Shown here piece after piece: positions 1-12,032 of a stretch of DNA of 64,000 nt. The notes under the pieces are model-generated. The model was not told where the DNA came from, ran no database searches, and worked only from the letters and a program-made list of their open reading frames with translations. Position 1 is the stretch's first letter; each line of letters opens with the position of its first letter. Source of the stretch: Straminergon stramineum (lineage: Eukaryota; Streptophyta; Bryopsida; Hypnales; Calliergonaceae); assembly GCA_963920665.1 (NCBI GenBank), contig OY987271.1, positions 3,846,501 through 3,910,500 on the forward strand, given 5' to 3'. A program made the translations under genes and the position numbers.

Positions 1-728
1 CTACCATACCAAATCCACATGATCCCAAACCACCATCACTTCTTCGTAGAAGCAAACGGACGTCAATAGGAACGCAAACTTCCCTTGATAATTACTCAAG
101 AAGATCAAGCGACTGATCGCCACTATCAGAGCATGGAAGAGGTCAAAAGAAGAGTATGTCTACAACGAAAGCACGGCGATCCGAAGAGTGTGCCTGCAGA
201 GAAGAAGAGTTCAAGCGTTCCCATCACGTCACACGAAACCCCAACAACCACGGCTCATCACACCCTAATTGCGCAAACCCAAAAACTCTAAACGAAACGA
301 AACCCAACAGTGCTCCCAACACGAACAAGCGCACAAGAGACGAAACCTCTGAATTCAGCAACAGGGCAGGCTCGAAAGCCAGCATCCCCACAGAGGGAGC
401 CGTCAGAAAGGGGGGAAAGCTTACAAGTACATACCAGAATGGGCTAAACTGCTAGTGGGCAGAACGCGAGAATGCGAAGGGGACGCAACGGTGCTGATGG
501 CGGTGACTTGCAACGTAACCTAGGCAAAATCTGAAGAAGATGCCCTACCGGTAACTTGGGCAGGATCGGGAGCCCTAAGAAAAATCGGGTGCCCTGGAAA
601 ATCTCAGCCGCTTGGAATAATCTCGGGAAATCTCGAGCGTTTAAGAAATCTGGAGCATCTACGAAAACTCAGGCGCTAGGGGAAATCGGGAGCCACTGGA
701 GAATCGGGAGCGTTCGGGAGAATCTAGA
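1..728. other. GC-rich non-coding edge region
   Basis: This stretch is clearly richer in G and C than the AT-rich DNA that follows from about 1.2 kb. Short reading frames occur on both strands but none has recognisable protein character. On the - strand there is a plausible intron acceptor (tttctctgcag, near position 210), so the region could be the leader, intron or 3' part of a gene running leftward out of the window. I cannot define exons here. Confidence 0.3.
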
Positions 729-790
729 TCAGGCGTCTGAGAAATCGGGGGCGTTTGCGAAATCTGAAAGCGTTTGGGAACGAAACGTGG
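540..790. repeat. Degenerate short tandem repeat (GAAATCGGGAGC-like)
   Basis: The motif 'aatcgggagc' and close variants (aatcgggtgc, aatctcgagc, aatctggagc, aatcgggggc) recur roughly every 20-25 bases. Copies are diverged, so this is an old simple array. It lies directly beyond the stop of the 974-729 reading frame. Confidence 0.5.
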
Positions 791-974
791 TTGTGATAAG
801 GGTGGCGATGATGCCCAAACGTGCTTGCGTGATGAGCGCGAATAGCGTTGCGATATAGATGGGGAGATTTTGTTGCTGAATCAGCTGGTTCTGGTTTGGG
901 TTGGAGCGCGTGATGCGAAGACTTGGCGGACATTGCTGCATCTTCGCCGCTTCCGCGGGCGCGGGCTCCGCCAT
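729..974 (-). CDS. Possible small membrane protein (81 aa), unrecognised
   Basis: An uninterrupted - strand frame runs from an ATG at 974 to a TGA at 729. The product would have an Ala/Glu/Pro-rich start (MAEPAPAEAAK), a polar Asn/Gln-rich stretch, then a hydrophobic segment (about residues 37-60, beginning LPIYIATLFALIT), then a polar tail. That order looks like a small single-pass or tail-anchored protein. The coding strand is GC-rich like the patch around it, and a 12-bp-stem inverted repeat lies about 50-110 bases upstream. I do not recognise the family. It could be a complete small gene, a first exon of a longer one, or a chance frame in GC-rich DNA. Confidence 0.35.
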   Translation of the reverse strand: MAEPAPAEAAKMQQCPPSLRITRSNPNQNQLIQQQNLPIYIATLFALITQARLGIIATLITTTFRSQTLSDFANAPDFSDA

Positions 975-1025
975 AGCCAACGCTACGCTAGCGCCTGCTG
1001 GCTAGCCGGCCTGGGATGACTTCTG

Positions 1026-1081
1026 GAGCCCGTCCGCCCACCTTCAGGTCGGGGCTTGTCGAGGAAGGTGCGGACGGGCTC
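1026..1081. other. Inverted repeat upstream of the small ORF
   Basis: GAGCCCGTCCGC (1026-1037) is matched by its exact reverse complement GCGGACGGGCTC (1070-1081). The stem continues with ACCTTC/GAAGGT after a two-base bulge. It lies in the presumed 5' flank of the 974-729 ORF. It could be a hairpin, a paired factor site or the end of a small element. Confidence 0.6.
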
Positions 1082-1246
1082 GTATTTTTGAAATTTGGAG
1101 ATTTTCTACTTGCGGGACAATACGGACAATACGGTGAAAGCACCCGAAATAGTCAAAATAAGCAATTCAGCATAGTTAGGGGTACCTTTTCCCAAAACTA
1201 ATATTTTTGTAGTATTAGCAACTGAAAATCATGAATTAAAAAATAT

Positions 1247-1272
1247 ATAAATAAATAAATAAATAAATAAAA
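1247..1272. repeat. (AAAT)n microsatellite
   Basis: A short run of ataaataaataaat units marks the change from the GC-rich edge to AT-rich repeat DNA. It has no gene association. Confidence 0.8.
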
Positions 1273-1477
1273 TTTTAAAAAAAAATTTATATGGCATGGA
1301 ATTTCTAGGAATTTTCAAAGTAGAAGCTTCCTGGACCACTAAAACCATCATGTAGGTGAATTTGATAATAAAATTTGACAAAATCTGTAGTTTATCAATT
1401 ATAGTTCAACATGGGGATGGTAAGTGACGATTTTCAAAGACACTTTAATATGGAGTAGAAGTTTAGGGTCACTTTAA

Positions 1478-2048
1478 ACCCTAAACGTCTAGATTCATCT
1501 CCAAAATTGACAATTTGAGAAAAATCATTATAAAGTGTTGTTTGGAAGCATATTTTGGAATCCATATGAAAAATGAAAGTTGTAGATTTTGATTTGTAGA
1601 TTCCATCTCTATGGTTAGATTCACCAATGCTATCACCAAATTTTTTTTTATAAATTTTGAAAGAGAAATTCCGAAATTCCTTCAAAATTCGATTGCAAGT
1701 AAAATATAATCATTTTTTGAGTAAAATTTTTTGGAATGGATTTGAAATGAGGTTCTCTTCACATGGTGATTTTTTGAAATTTTTGTGTTCATCCTATCTA
1801 TGACCTCATTTTGGCTAATCCAATTTTGAACTAAAGTCAATGCAATTTGACCACTTGACACCCTTGCACATTTGTAATTTTAGAAAAATATGAACTTTAG
1901 TAACACCAAATCCAACCCTTAGATAGGACAACAACTTGATAACATATCTTCACAAATTACAATAACTTTCATCCCAGTAGTTAGGAGGATGAAACTAAAG
2001 TTTCAATCTGTTCATCGTCCAGAAAGTAGACGTCGACGCATTTAGGGG
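1478..2048 (+). mobile_element. TTAA-flanked non-autonomous element, family R1 copy A
   Basis: The copy is bounded by TTAA at 1474-1477 and TTAA at 2049-2052. The left terminus reads (A)CCCTAAACGTC and the right terminus, read inward, CCCCTAAATGCGTC, so the ends are inverted repeats. The body (about 570 bp) is homologous to copy B immediately to its right and, inverted, to 38,529-39,090. No transposase is encoded. TTAA targets with CCC-starting termini are typical of piggyBac elements, so I infer a piggyBac-like MITE. Confidence 0.6.
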
Positions 2049-2052
2049 TTAA

Positions 2053-2630
2053 CCCTCGAATGTCCATACTCATCTCCAAAATCAATAATTTTAGATAAAT
2101 CATTATAAAGTGCTATTTAGAAGAATATTCTCGAATTGACAAACAAACAAAAGTTGTAGATTGTGAGTTTTAGATTCCATCTATGTGGTTAGATTCACCA
2201 ATGCTATCATCAATATTTTTTTATAAATTTTGAAAGGGAAATTTCAAATTTCCTTCTTAATTTGATTACAAGCAAAATATTATCATTTTTTGAGTAGAAT
2301 TTGTTGGAATAGATTTGAAATGAGGTTCTCTTCACATAATGATTTTTTGAAATTTTTGTGCTCTTAAAATCTATGACCTCATTTTGGCAAATCCCGTTTT
2401 AAACTAGAGTCAATGCAATTTGACCACTTGACATACTTGCACATTTATAATTTTAGAAAAATATAGAAAAATATGTATTCTAATAATACCAAATTCAACT
2501 CTTAGATAGGATAACAACTTCATAAAGTATCTCCACAAATGAGGATGACTTACATCCAAGCAATAATGAGAAGATATAACAGTTTCAATCTGTTCATCGT
2601 CTACTTTTTGGACATCGAAGCGCTCCAAGG
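2053..2630 (+). mobile_element. TTAA-flanked element, family R1 copy B
   Basis: This is a diverged second copy in the same orientation as copy A, sharing the TTAA at 2049-2052 and ending at TTAA 2631-2634. Landmarks shared with copy A include 'tagattcaccaatgctatca', 'gaggttctcttcacat' and 'caatttgaccacttgaca'. Its termini (CCCTCGAATG on the left, CCTTGGAGCGC read inward from the right) are more worn than those of copy A. It is non-coding. Confidence 0.55.
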
Positions 2631-2634
2631 TTAA

Positions 2635-5249
2635 TGGAAATCTACGGTACTTGGATAGACATATGGATGGGATTGGGTGTTTCTACCTTGCATATAGATC
2701 TAGCCTACAAACATCTCTTTGGGATAGGGCAATTATTGAGGCAGGAGGAAATTCTAAAAATAAACATGTTGACGAGGAGAGTAAAGTTCAATAAGGAATG
2801 CTTGTTGATTTTCAAAATTCCTAACAACAAAGAGATTGCTTAACGTAATCTAGAAAGATATTACAAGAAATAATCCTTGTGCAAGAATCAAACATAACAC
2901 CATTTAAACATAGTCTATGACTATTACAATTTTAGGAAAAGTATCACAATCTCCCTTCCAACAAAGGTAGTATGTAGTCTTTGTATAACTTATCCTTCAC
3001 CTTTAGGTTTTACTGTGGACCTAGAATAAAAAGACTCTTAACCAAAAATGAAAGGTTGTCATGTTTGACTATTATAATCTTTTCAACAATATGGTGAAAT
3101 CATTTGTCCTTTTCTTAATAACTCCAAGCCAATGTCCACTACCGATCCATATAGTCAGTTTCTATGTATCTTGTTTTAGGTGACAATTTGATTGGAATGA
3201 GGTCTGGATTTTGGTAAATACACTTTGGGCACTCAAGGATTAATGTGTGCCAACCTCTAAGAAAGGTTGGAGTTATTTCTCTTTCTAATAGTGATGTACT
3301 TTGGGGATGATCTATCACAAAAAATTGCCCTCCTCCATACCTTTATAGCAACAATACTTGAAATTTGGGGATTTTTTTAATTCTATTTCTACAAATCCAT
3401 CTAAGTGAAGGTTGGAAATTTGTCAAATCTTTCTTATGATAAACTATGAAACACAAATAGAAAAATATAGTTTTAAATAGTATAAGATGGTGTTTTAATC
3501 TTACAAACCATCTCCACACAAGCAGCATGGCTAGAGACTCCAAAATTTAGGTTATGTAGCACAATCAATCTAGTAGTGGTAGTAGCTTTCATTCTAATAT
3601 TGGCAAATGTATAATTTTAAAATAAGGTTTGAAGATTTCATCCAATGTTTCAAAAATTAAATTATAATATTAAAGGAACTAGTGCCAAAATCAAGTATTA
3701 GTAAGCAAAAATTCGCCCAAAATAGGTATTGGTTGAGCATTAGACCATGGGATTTTAACCTTGGGGAAAATGCAGAAAGTTTTTACTTACCCCATATAAT
3801 CAAAATTTTGAACTTTTTGAATTCACACTTGGAATTGTGGAATTTGTATAGAGAGATAATGGCATAGAAAGTTAAGCATTCCACAACAAGGGGCAAATTT
3901 TTACATTTATTCGCTTGGTGAAGAATTTTAATTTTTTTGGATACAAATCAACATAGATAAGGCCAAATTTAGATTAAAAAATTTCAGAGAATGGGGATGA
4001 AAGAAGACCAAAGTTAAACTAGACCTCTTCCTATATTATTGGGGTTTGTCAAGGACACAATAATCTAAATGTAACACAAAAACAAAAGTGTGCAATGCCT
4101 ATCAATCAATAAACCTCACAACTATCCAAGAAGACTAAAAAACATGAGTGTACATTATCTATCAACAAAATTTACAATTTCTTGACATTGTTATGGAAAA
4201 ATATATATATATTTATGAATGACCAAAATTGGATGATTTCACTAACTCCTACATAGTTTTAGTGTATATTTTTGTGCTATGCAACAAAAAACCAGTGCAT
4301 GGACAATGGAAAAATGGAAAAATGATAATTGAGTAAGTCAATTGTATATCAAATTTTATGCATATGCACTTAATATAGTTTTTTATATGCACTTTTATTA
4401 TGATATTTGCCAAAATTTCATTAGAAATACATCCCCTCACTTGAATATGCCGAAATTGAAATCAATATAATATTAGACATGATTTTATAAGAATGTTAGT
4501 ATTCTATGTTTTCAAATAAATTATTGTGTTATCATGATCTTATCATATGAATTTGTAATATTTGGCCTTTCACTTCTAGCTATAGGCCATCCCCATATTT
4601 TTGACACTTTGATGGATTTTGTTTAGAGATAATTTTATGTATTATTGGATGTACTTATAATCAAAACTATATTTACCAATTTTGCATTGCCTTGATAAAT
4701 TTTAATTCTTGTATATTATTGCTCATATATTTGTACAAATACACTTTCTATCTCAATTTCATCAAATACAAATAAAAGTTTTTTGAAAATTCAAGTTGTG
4801 TTATGAATGGATAAAATAAAAAATTTACAGATTTTTTTCACTAGATTTTTTTTGATGTTTTCAAATTGCAACCAATTTTTCCCAATTCCATTAACTAACA
4901 ATGAACTAATAGGAGGTTCTCCTTGAACACTGATCCTCAGCTTCATAATCAAAAAAAATTGTTGAATTTTGATCCTCGCTCAATAAATCTATATGATTTG
5001 ATGAGAAGAACAAAGTCAAAGGTAATACTCTTTTGAAATAAACACATTTAGTATTTTTTTGTTTATCCAATCTCCAAATCAAAATCTAGATATTCTTGTG
5101 TTGATTTTATTTTCTTTTTTAATGTGTTTTACTGTTTTTGAAAAGAACACTCTTAAATTTGGGTGATTTTGTTTTGAATTAAATGATTCTTTTTACAATT
5201 ATGATGGGTTGGAGACTTGGAATAGATGAGCAACTTTTTAAGAGTTGAT
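2635..5249. other. AT-rich DNA, no gene seen
   Basis: The AT-rich sequence has only short frames of low-complexity composition and none I can support as coding. There is an AT dinucleotide run near 4,200. I see no element ends. Confidence 0.6.
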
Positions 5250-6320
5250 TGCATTTCAGGGGAAGCTAAACTTCTTGAATCAATTTTCAGTATTTTACAT
5301 ATGAAGAAAAATGGAATTGGCATCTAAACCAAGTCGTTTCATATTTTTGGACCTTTGTGGAGTTAGTCACAAATTTTTGAAGTTGAAACCCAATAGTCAC
5401 TACAAGGGTTCCATCTTGAAATTTACATTGTTGGTACATTGAAGAAAGTAAAATGTACCCTAGTGTTAGTGGGTGCTTTTAGGATCAATGTTCAATAAAT
5501 TTTTGTAGGAAGAAAAATGGAGTTGGCATTTTATCCAAGTTGTTTCATACTTTTTGGACCTTCGTGGAATTAGTTACAAATTTTTGAAGTTGAAACGTAG
5601 TAATCAATGAAAACACCCACCCTTGAAATGTAAACTAATGATTCATTGAAGAAATCAAAGTGTACCCAAGTACTAGTGGTCACATTTAGAACAAGGGCAC
5701 TTTTAGGGTCAATTTTCAATAAATTTTTGTAGAAAGAAAGATAGAATTAGCATCTAAACCAAATCATTTCATATTTTTTGGACCTTCATGGAATTAGTTA
5801 CAAGTTTTTGAAGTCAAAATGTAGTGGTCAATGAAAACACCTACCTCTTGCGATGTTAATTGATGATACATTGAAGAAAGCAAAATATACCTATGTGTTA
5901 GTGGTCACTTTTAGAGAATAGTCATTGTTAGGGTAAATTTGTATAGGATGAAAATTGGAATTGGCATACAACCCAAGTTGTTTCATATGTTTTGAACCTT
6001 CATGGAATTAGTTATAAATTTTTGAAGTTGAAATCACTAAAAGTGACCATCTCCTAAGATGTAAATTGTTGGTACATTGAAGAAAGCAAAATGTACGTTT
6101 GTATCAATGGTTGCTTTAAGAGCAGGTTAAGGTCATTTACAAGGTCAATTTTCAATAAATTTTTGTAGATAGAAAAATGGAATCAGTTTCATATTTTTTG
6201 GAATCTTCATGGAATTATTAGTTACGAATTTTTGAAGTTGAACCCCAACGGACACTGAAATTGACTACCTACTAAAATGTACACAATTGATACATTGAAG
6301 AAAGCAAAATGTACCTCTGC
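5250..6320 (+). repeat. Tandem array of about five 205-230 bp units
   Basis: The phrase 'caataaatttttgtaggaag', the landmark 'aatggaattggcat', then 'tttcatattttttggacc' and 'ggtacattgaagaaagcaaa' recur in order. Copies begin near 5,278, 5,483, 5,706, 5,930 and 6,139. Copies are diverged and non-coding. A single stray unit occurs at about 33,930-34,190. Confidence 0.75.
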
Positions 6321-7471
6321 GTTAGATCACCCTACTCCTTGTTCACTGAATATGAATTCCTTTTACTGTGCAAACGCGCATTTGAAAACTACTTCGTGGC
6401 AAGTTCCGTCATGTACAATCGGTAGGGCCCTGGTATTTGATTTTTTCCAGACTTTTTTATTCAGTGCCTTTGTGCAAAATTGGACTTTGGAGACTAACTT
6501 TATTGACAAAGCTGGTAACTGGTTTTAATTTAAACCCTTAATTCTGGGTTTTTTTGGATAAAATTTATTAGAGATGTTATCATACCGTACTATATATTGA
6601 GAGTCGGCATTCCCTTCCGAATAATTAAATGAATGTCATTCAAGAGATGCTTAGAAATAGAATGTTTTTTTGTTTTTTTTTCAATAGAAATAATGTTGGT
6701 ACCTATTTTTAGAACTATTTTTCGTCAGCTGAGCATGTGAGCATGATATAACTATTATGACTTCTTCAACTTTCTTCAAACTTCAATAATGGCCATAAAT
6801 GTGTAGGGAGCTAAAGTGTGGTTTTTGTAGAAAGTGTTGGTTTTTGTGTAATTGACAAAGAAGGTGCATGAATAGATGTATACAATAATGAGGAAATGTT
6901 GTTTTTGTCCCCAATTGGATGCAATGGCATAGGGATTTTACTAAATCTCACATTGGACTACTTTAATGCTCACTCCTTTGTAGGTGTTGCTCTAAAAACG
7001 GGCCCCACTTACAAACAAGCCTAACAATAAGTTGAAAGTAACTCTTACACCAATAACTGATAGTGTTTAGTGTTTGTGGTAGTGTTTTGTGGTAGATCCC
7101 TAAAAGTGTTTTTCCTTAACTAATCCACAATGTTTTGAATTGTGTGATTTGTACCTTGCAATAATCCCATTTTCATTGGCAAGATAAAGGCATGTAGGAA
7201 AAATAAATAGGATAATTCTATATTCAAAAAAATATTTTATAAATTTTCCATTCGAAGATTTTACAAGGTATTAATATCTAAATTTTTTCATATCTTCAAA
7301 ATTTGTAGTCTTTTGAAATCTAGGAATTTTTGGAAATTTATAAAATTAAACTAATGAATATTATAATTGAGCTAATATTACCAACTAATTTACATATATA
7401 TTTGAAACACTATAATATTAAAGACATTTAGCAATTAACTTACATATACAATTGAAACATTGTAAAATTAA
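6321..7471. other. AT-rich DNA, no gene seen
   Basis: Nothing here can be supported as a gene. From about 7,360 it contains two copies of the 'acttacatatatatttgaaacactataatattaaa' motif that is more abundant at 8.4-8.7 kb. Confidence 0.55.
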
Positions 7472-8040
7472 CTCCCTAAAAGACCAAGTAGCATTTTTTG
7501 GCAACATGGCGTTTTGGGCCATCCATTTATGAAAGGAGTTTTCTTTTTTTTCTTTGAAATTTTCACACAATATGTGTTTGAGGAGTATCTTTGAGGCACA
7601 ATAATTTTCATAACTTCTAACTACATGGTTAAAAAGTCATTGTATGATATATAGTTTATTTTGGAGCTCAAGTAATGCGGGCAACTTAGAAAAAAAATTT
7701 AAGAAATAAAAATTTCAATTTTTTTAAGATATATGTATATGTAGAAAGCTTTAAATCATTACATTTTGATTAATGAGATGAAATTTGGAGGAGTTTTAGT
7801 TTGTGAGCAGTTGTGAAATCTCTACTCTAAAATAAACTTTAGAGTCCTTTACTTAATTCAATTTTCAATATTTTTGAAAAAACTAAATACATATAATGTA
7901 GATTGTTTATTACAACATTACAATCATTTGGATTGGCATTTTGTTACTTATATGACTCAATTCTTAACAATTTAGTATTCTAAATCATTCTCTACTTCTT
8001 TCTATTTATTATTTTTTTCAAGCGTAAATATGAAACATTT
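7472..8040 (+). mobile_element. Partial TTAA element, family H
   Basis: It starts after TTAA (7468-7471) with CTCCCTAAAAGACC. It then follows the same order of landmarks as the complete copy at 37,582-38,524: 'ttttttggcaaca', 'atggttaaaaag', 'tctctactctaaaataaact' and 'gattggcattt'. The right terminus is not recognisable, so this is a truncated or strongly diverged copy. No coding capacity is seen. Confidence 0.5.
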
Positions 8041-8389
8041 TTTGTTGAAATTTTTTATAGTTATTCCCAACTTATTTCTTGTATATATTATGGAAAGTTT
8101 CAAGTTGTAGGATCTACAAATTTTTGGATAAAATTTTTAGAAAGACGAAATTTCACAATTGGAGACAAGTTGAAAATACTTCTTTTTTGAAATCCAAGCA
8201 TCATGATCTTGCAATTGGTAAGGTTTTTTATTTTGAGATTTTTGGATCAAAGGGTGTACCATAATAAGTTCACTTAAGGATCTTATGGTTGGATTTGTTG
8301 AAATAAATACAAATGAATATTTTAGCCTTGCTTTGGAGAATAATATTTTGAAGCAGTCTTGGGCTTCTAAACATGAAAAAAAATAGGGT

Positions 8390-8760
8390 TGAAAAAAAGT
8401 TGCCAACCAGCTTACATATGCAAACATGTGATTGAAATACTCTGAAATTGAAAACATCTACTATTTCAATGAATTTTTTCTATGAAAGTTGCCAATCAAC
8501 TTACATATGCTTTTAAAATAGTGTAAAATAAAAAAAACATCTCCTATATCATTGAATTTACTAATATTGCCAAACAACTTACATATATAATAGTTGAAAC
8601 ACTGTGAAATTAAAAATATTTACTACATCATTGAACTTTTACTGCAAAAAGCTCATGTAGGTAGTCAAAACAATATAAAATTTGATACAAACTAGTATTT
8701 CAACTACCACATTTGGATATTTGAAACACTATAGAAGTAAACACTATTTCAACAAAATTT
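8390..8760. repeat. Tandem repeat, about 95-bp units
   Basis: The pattern 'gccaaccagcttacatatgc', followed by 'ttgaaacactgtgaaatta' and 'acatctactatttcattgaa', recurs about three to four times with divergence. Related fragments lie at 7,360-7,470. It is non-coding. Confidence 0.55.
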
Positions 8761-10775
8761 TGGCAACACAATACTTTCTTTTCTCATCCTTTATTCTTGC
8801 AGAGCAAATGGCATATCCATGTAGAATTTGATTTTGGTTGTAGCTAAATTTTTTGAATGAAGAAACAAGTATAAAGTTTACAATATTATGGAGTTGTCAA
8901 AAAATTACTATTAGGCCAAATTAAGATGTTCTTGTGATTATAAATACCACCATTTTGTGCTAATTAACAAAAAATTAAATTATAATCAAATACAAATAAA
9001 TTCATATGCTTGATAAGAAGTTGTCAAAGTTACTTCTTTTGAAATAGATTTGAAAAACATTTACAAATGCTTTTCAAATCATATTGATACATACTGCATT
9101 CTCAAATGAATAAGTATGGCAAGAGTGAATATGGCAAGAGGGGTGTGGGATGCTTTCAAAGCTATACATGATTCTAAATTCAAAAACTTATAACTAATTC
9201 TTTTAGAATCCCCCAAACATGAAACAACTTACAATAAATGTACCTTCCATTTTTCTCTCAAGAAAATTTTACCAAAAAATTATTTGGAGGGATCGATGAA
9301 CCCAAAATTGCCAAGTAAACCACTTGTCTCCATGTCTTGTCACATGTGACATATGGATACAAATACATCAATATGTTCATGGTTATAAATATAAAAATGG
9401 GACATGGGTGTATGTTAACTGTGGAAGGACGTTGCTCTATCACCAAAAAAATTCAGATTCTTGAATGAATAAGTACATTATTCATCTCTACACTTTCTTA
9501 GAAAGTCATTCATAGGTCACATTTGGTCCTCAACATAGTTATAGGGTTAATACTATACATCCCCAAATCATCTTGAGATCTATCTACCACTCCCAAAGTT
9601 GAAATCAACTTACAAGGGCTAGTTTCCATTACGGATTAGGTGCTCCAAGAATAGGAAGGTGCTTGGACAATCCATGATGATCTTGGACGCTCTATGGCAT
9701 TTCCATTAAAGCACTAGTTATGGCACTAATTGATTATCTTTTGCAACTAAAACTCCTACAAAGGAATAAATGGATTCCACAACTCTAGTCATATAGGCAT
9801 TAAGCCTAATGTTAAGCCTCGCATGTTTCCAAGAAAGACATCATGTGATTGCAATGTTGTTGTTTTTTGGAAATAACTCTCCTCCAATCCAACATCTAGG
9901 CCCTTCAACTTTGTATTTGTGTAAAACAAAGGCCAAAGGTTGGAGGGAGAATTGGAGGGCTGTGAAGAATGGAATCTCATTTTAGATTCTAGTTCCACAA
10001 CTCCAACACTCTAATGGAAACATGTTCTAAGAGCACCTACACCCAAACTTAAGAAGATTGTCTTTCAATTTATGACATAGAGGGCTTGTGCTAAATTTGT
10101 TTTTGAGGTCTATAACAAGTTGCCTACCCTTGTTTACACTCAACTCCATACAACCATATGGCACCTCCCCTACAATTGACAATGCTCTAAAGTTGGGAAC
10201 TAACCTCTCATGAGACCAAACAATGCTAACCCTAGAAGGACGAGCCCTATTATCACTAATTTCAAGCCTCCTTATCCATCACTTTGTTTGCTTCCATTTT
10301 GCAACTAGAAATGAATGAAGTTATTTTTAATTGATTTTTTGGAGATGAAATCATATGTTCACTAGAAGTCATAAAAATTTAAAATTTGTTTGGAAAAAAT
10401 TCAAATTCCCGTGAATTTTTTAAGAAAAAAATGAAGAAAATTCATATCAAATACAAACTATATTCGAAAAATCTGAAATTTTTACCATAGATGTATATTA
10501 TAGTGTAGAGCATCATGGTACAAACCAAAGTTATAAAGTCTTTCTAAAATTAGAAAATCAACAATCCATGGTTATAGGCCCCAAATTCAGATTGCTATGA
10601 AATTTGGAAATTTACAAATTTTTCAAAACGTCCAATTGGAATAGAAACTGCACTTGATAAGCTTCATTTCAATAGTTGGATTCAAATTTTAAAAATATCA
10701 TTTTTATAACTACAATTCACATCAAGAGAAAATAACAAGAAATGGTCAAAATACACTACAAAGATGATCAATTTT
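8761..10775. other. No gene seen
   Basis: The interval is mostly AT-rich. The part from about 9,500 to 10,300 has more balanced composition and may be the remains of an old coding element, but no frame is long or recognisable enough to call. Confidence 0.5.
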
Positions 10776-10779
10776 TTAA

Positions 10780-10999
10780 CCCCTAAACGACAAGGTAGAG
10801 GTTTTTGGTCCAATGTATGACAAGGAATTCTCTTGTGTAGGATAGAAGTGCAACTATTTATCCTTGGAATTAAGGGTGGAAAGGAAGATCTTCTAAAGTA
10901 GTTTGACTCCTAATGATTGTTTTTGATTTTTTTAAAGTAGATGATGTCACGTGGTTCCAAAATGTTTGATTTCCACGGTCACCAACCCAGAGTTTAAGG
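10780..10999 (+). mobile_element. TTAA-flanked MITE, family D copy 1 (about 220 bp)
   Basis: TTAA at 10,776-10,779 is followed by CCCCTAAACGACAAGG. The body is homologous end to end with 57,582-57,803, with shared landmarks 'gacaaggaattctcttgtgta', 'gaagatcttc', 'aaagtagatgatgtcac' and 'ggttccaaaatg'. The right TTAA is mutated (GGCTTCAA where copy 2 has GGGTTAA). It is a short non-coding element. Confidence 0.65.
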
Positions 11000-12032
11000 C
11001 TTCAACATCTTCTTCTTTAGAAAAGACAATAAGACCATATTGAGTGACTTTTGCAATACTATTATTTGAAAATGTACTCTAGAACCCTCCAAATAAAAGA
11101 ATTGGATGAAAAAATATTTTTTCTCATCCTATAGTCTCAAGTAAAGTCATCCATCCGACTTGTAGTTAGCCCTTTTTTTTCCGGCACCACGGGGCCAGAT
11201 TGCACCATTCCAAAATAAATGTCTACTTTTCACCAGAAAAAAACAATCTTTTTTCACCATAATTTTTTCATTTCTATTTTAAATGTGGATGAATTTTCCA
11301 AATTTGGATGAAAAAGTGCATGAATATCATTGAAAAGTCTTTTATGGCCCAAAAGATGGATGAATGTAGAAATACAATACTTCACCAAATTTTAAGTGAT
11401 AGCCTCTCTGGCACTTTCTCAAAAAGTAAAAAAAAAAGGGTTGCTTGTAGTGTTTGCAACGTCCTTTTAGGGTTAAAGATGCTCCGAATCTACTCTCCGA
11501 AGTGGTTGCACGGGCCCTTGATTGTTATGGGTCCTGACTTATTTTGACTTTTTTTTTCTTTTGGGAGCCTGCTCAAATTCTACATATTGCAAGGGCCTAG
11601 TAAATGACCACTTTGTGCACCTCCCACCTTCCCGGAAACTTACTAGTCAGCCAGTCAGCCAACAAGGAAGTGCCAAAGCAGCGTCGAAAGACGGACGCGG
11701 AAACCGACACTTGTACGTTCAGGGGAACCACGTGAACGCAAAAGGGAACGAACCCTACGTTGGGAACCCAGAGAACCAAGGGAACGCTCGGCTCCTTTGC
11801 CTTGTTGTGCCAATAATGAGTATTTCCACTGGGGACCGACGCTCAGCCTCCTTCATGATCACAATCGATCGAGTTGCTCACGATTTTCTCATCAATTGCT
11901 GCTTCAATACAATCTGCTCTCTCTACTCTGCCCATTATTGTTGTTCTATTCAAAACTCATAGACAAGCCGATTTCATACCATTTGCAAAAACATTTGCAA
12001 ACAATTGTTGGTCTACAACCTCGCTCTCGTGA
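11000..12032 (+). promoter_or_regulatory. Upstream region and likely 5' leader of the VAD1-like gene
   Basis: GC content rises from about 11,500 up to the start codon at 12,033, as expected for a promoter and leader. The stretch 11,600-12,030 has balanced composition with repeated short Cys/Thr/Pro-like frames on both strands, none convincing as protein. I see no unmistakable TATA element, and the transcription start cannot be placed from sequence alone. Confidence 0.35.

Noticed and set aside
85..455. Two overlapping + strand frames at the left edge
   Set aside because: Arg/Lys/Ser/Thr-rich translations with no domain character in a GC-rich patch; the opposite strand shows intron-like sequence instead.
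1478..2630. Simple tandem duplication of a 570-bp segment
   Set aside because: Still possible, but the inverted CCCCTAAA-type termini, exact TTAA junction and independent inverted copy at 38,529-39,090 favour two element insertions.
8137..8457. 106-aa - strand frame
   Set aside because: Lies in old repeat sequence, has no recognisable domain and lacks codon character.
9500..10300. Possible decayed retroelement coding region
   Set aside because: Composition is more balanced than the surroundings, but no reverse transcriptase, integrase or protease motif could be found.
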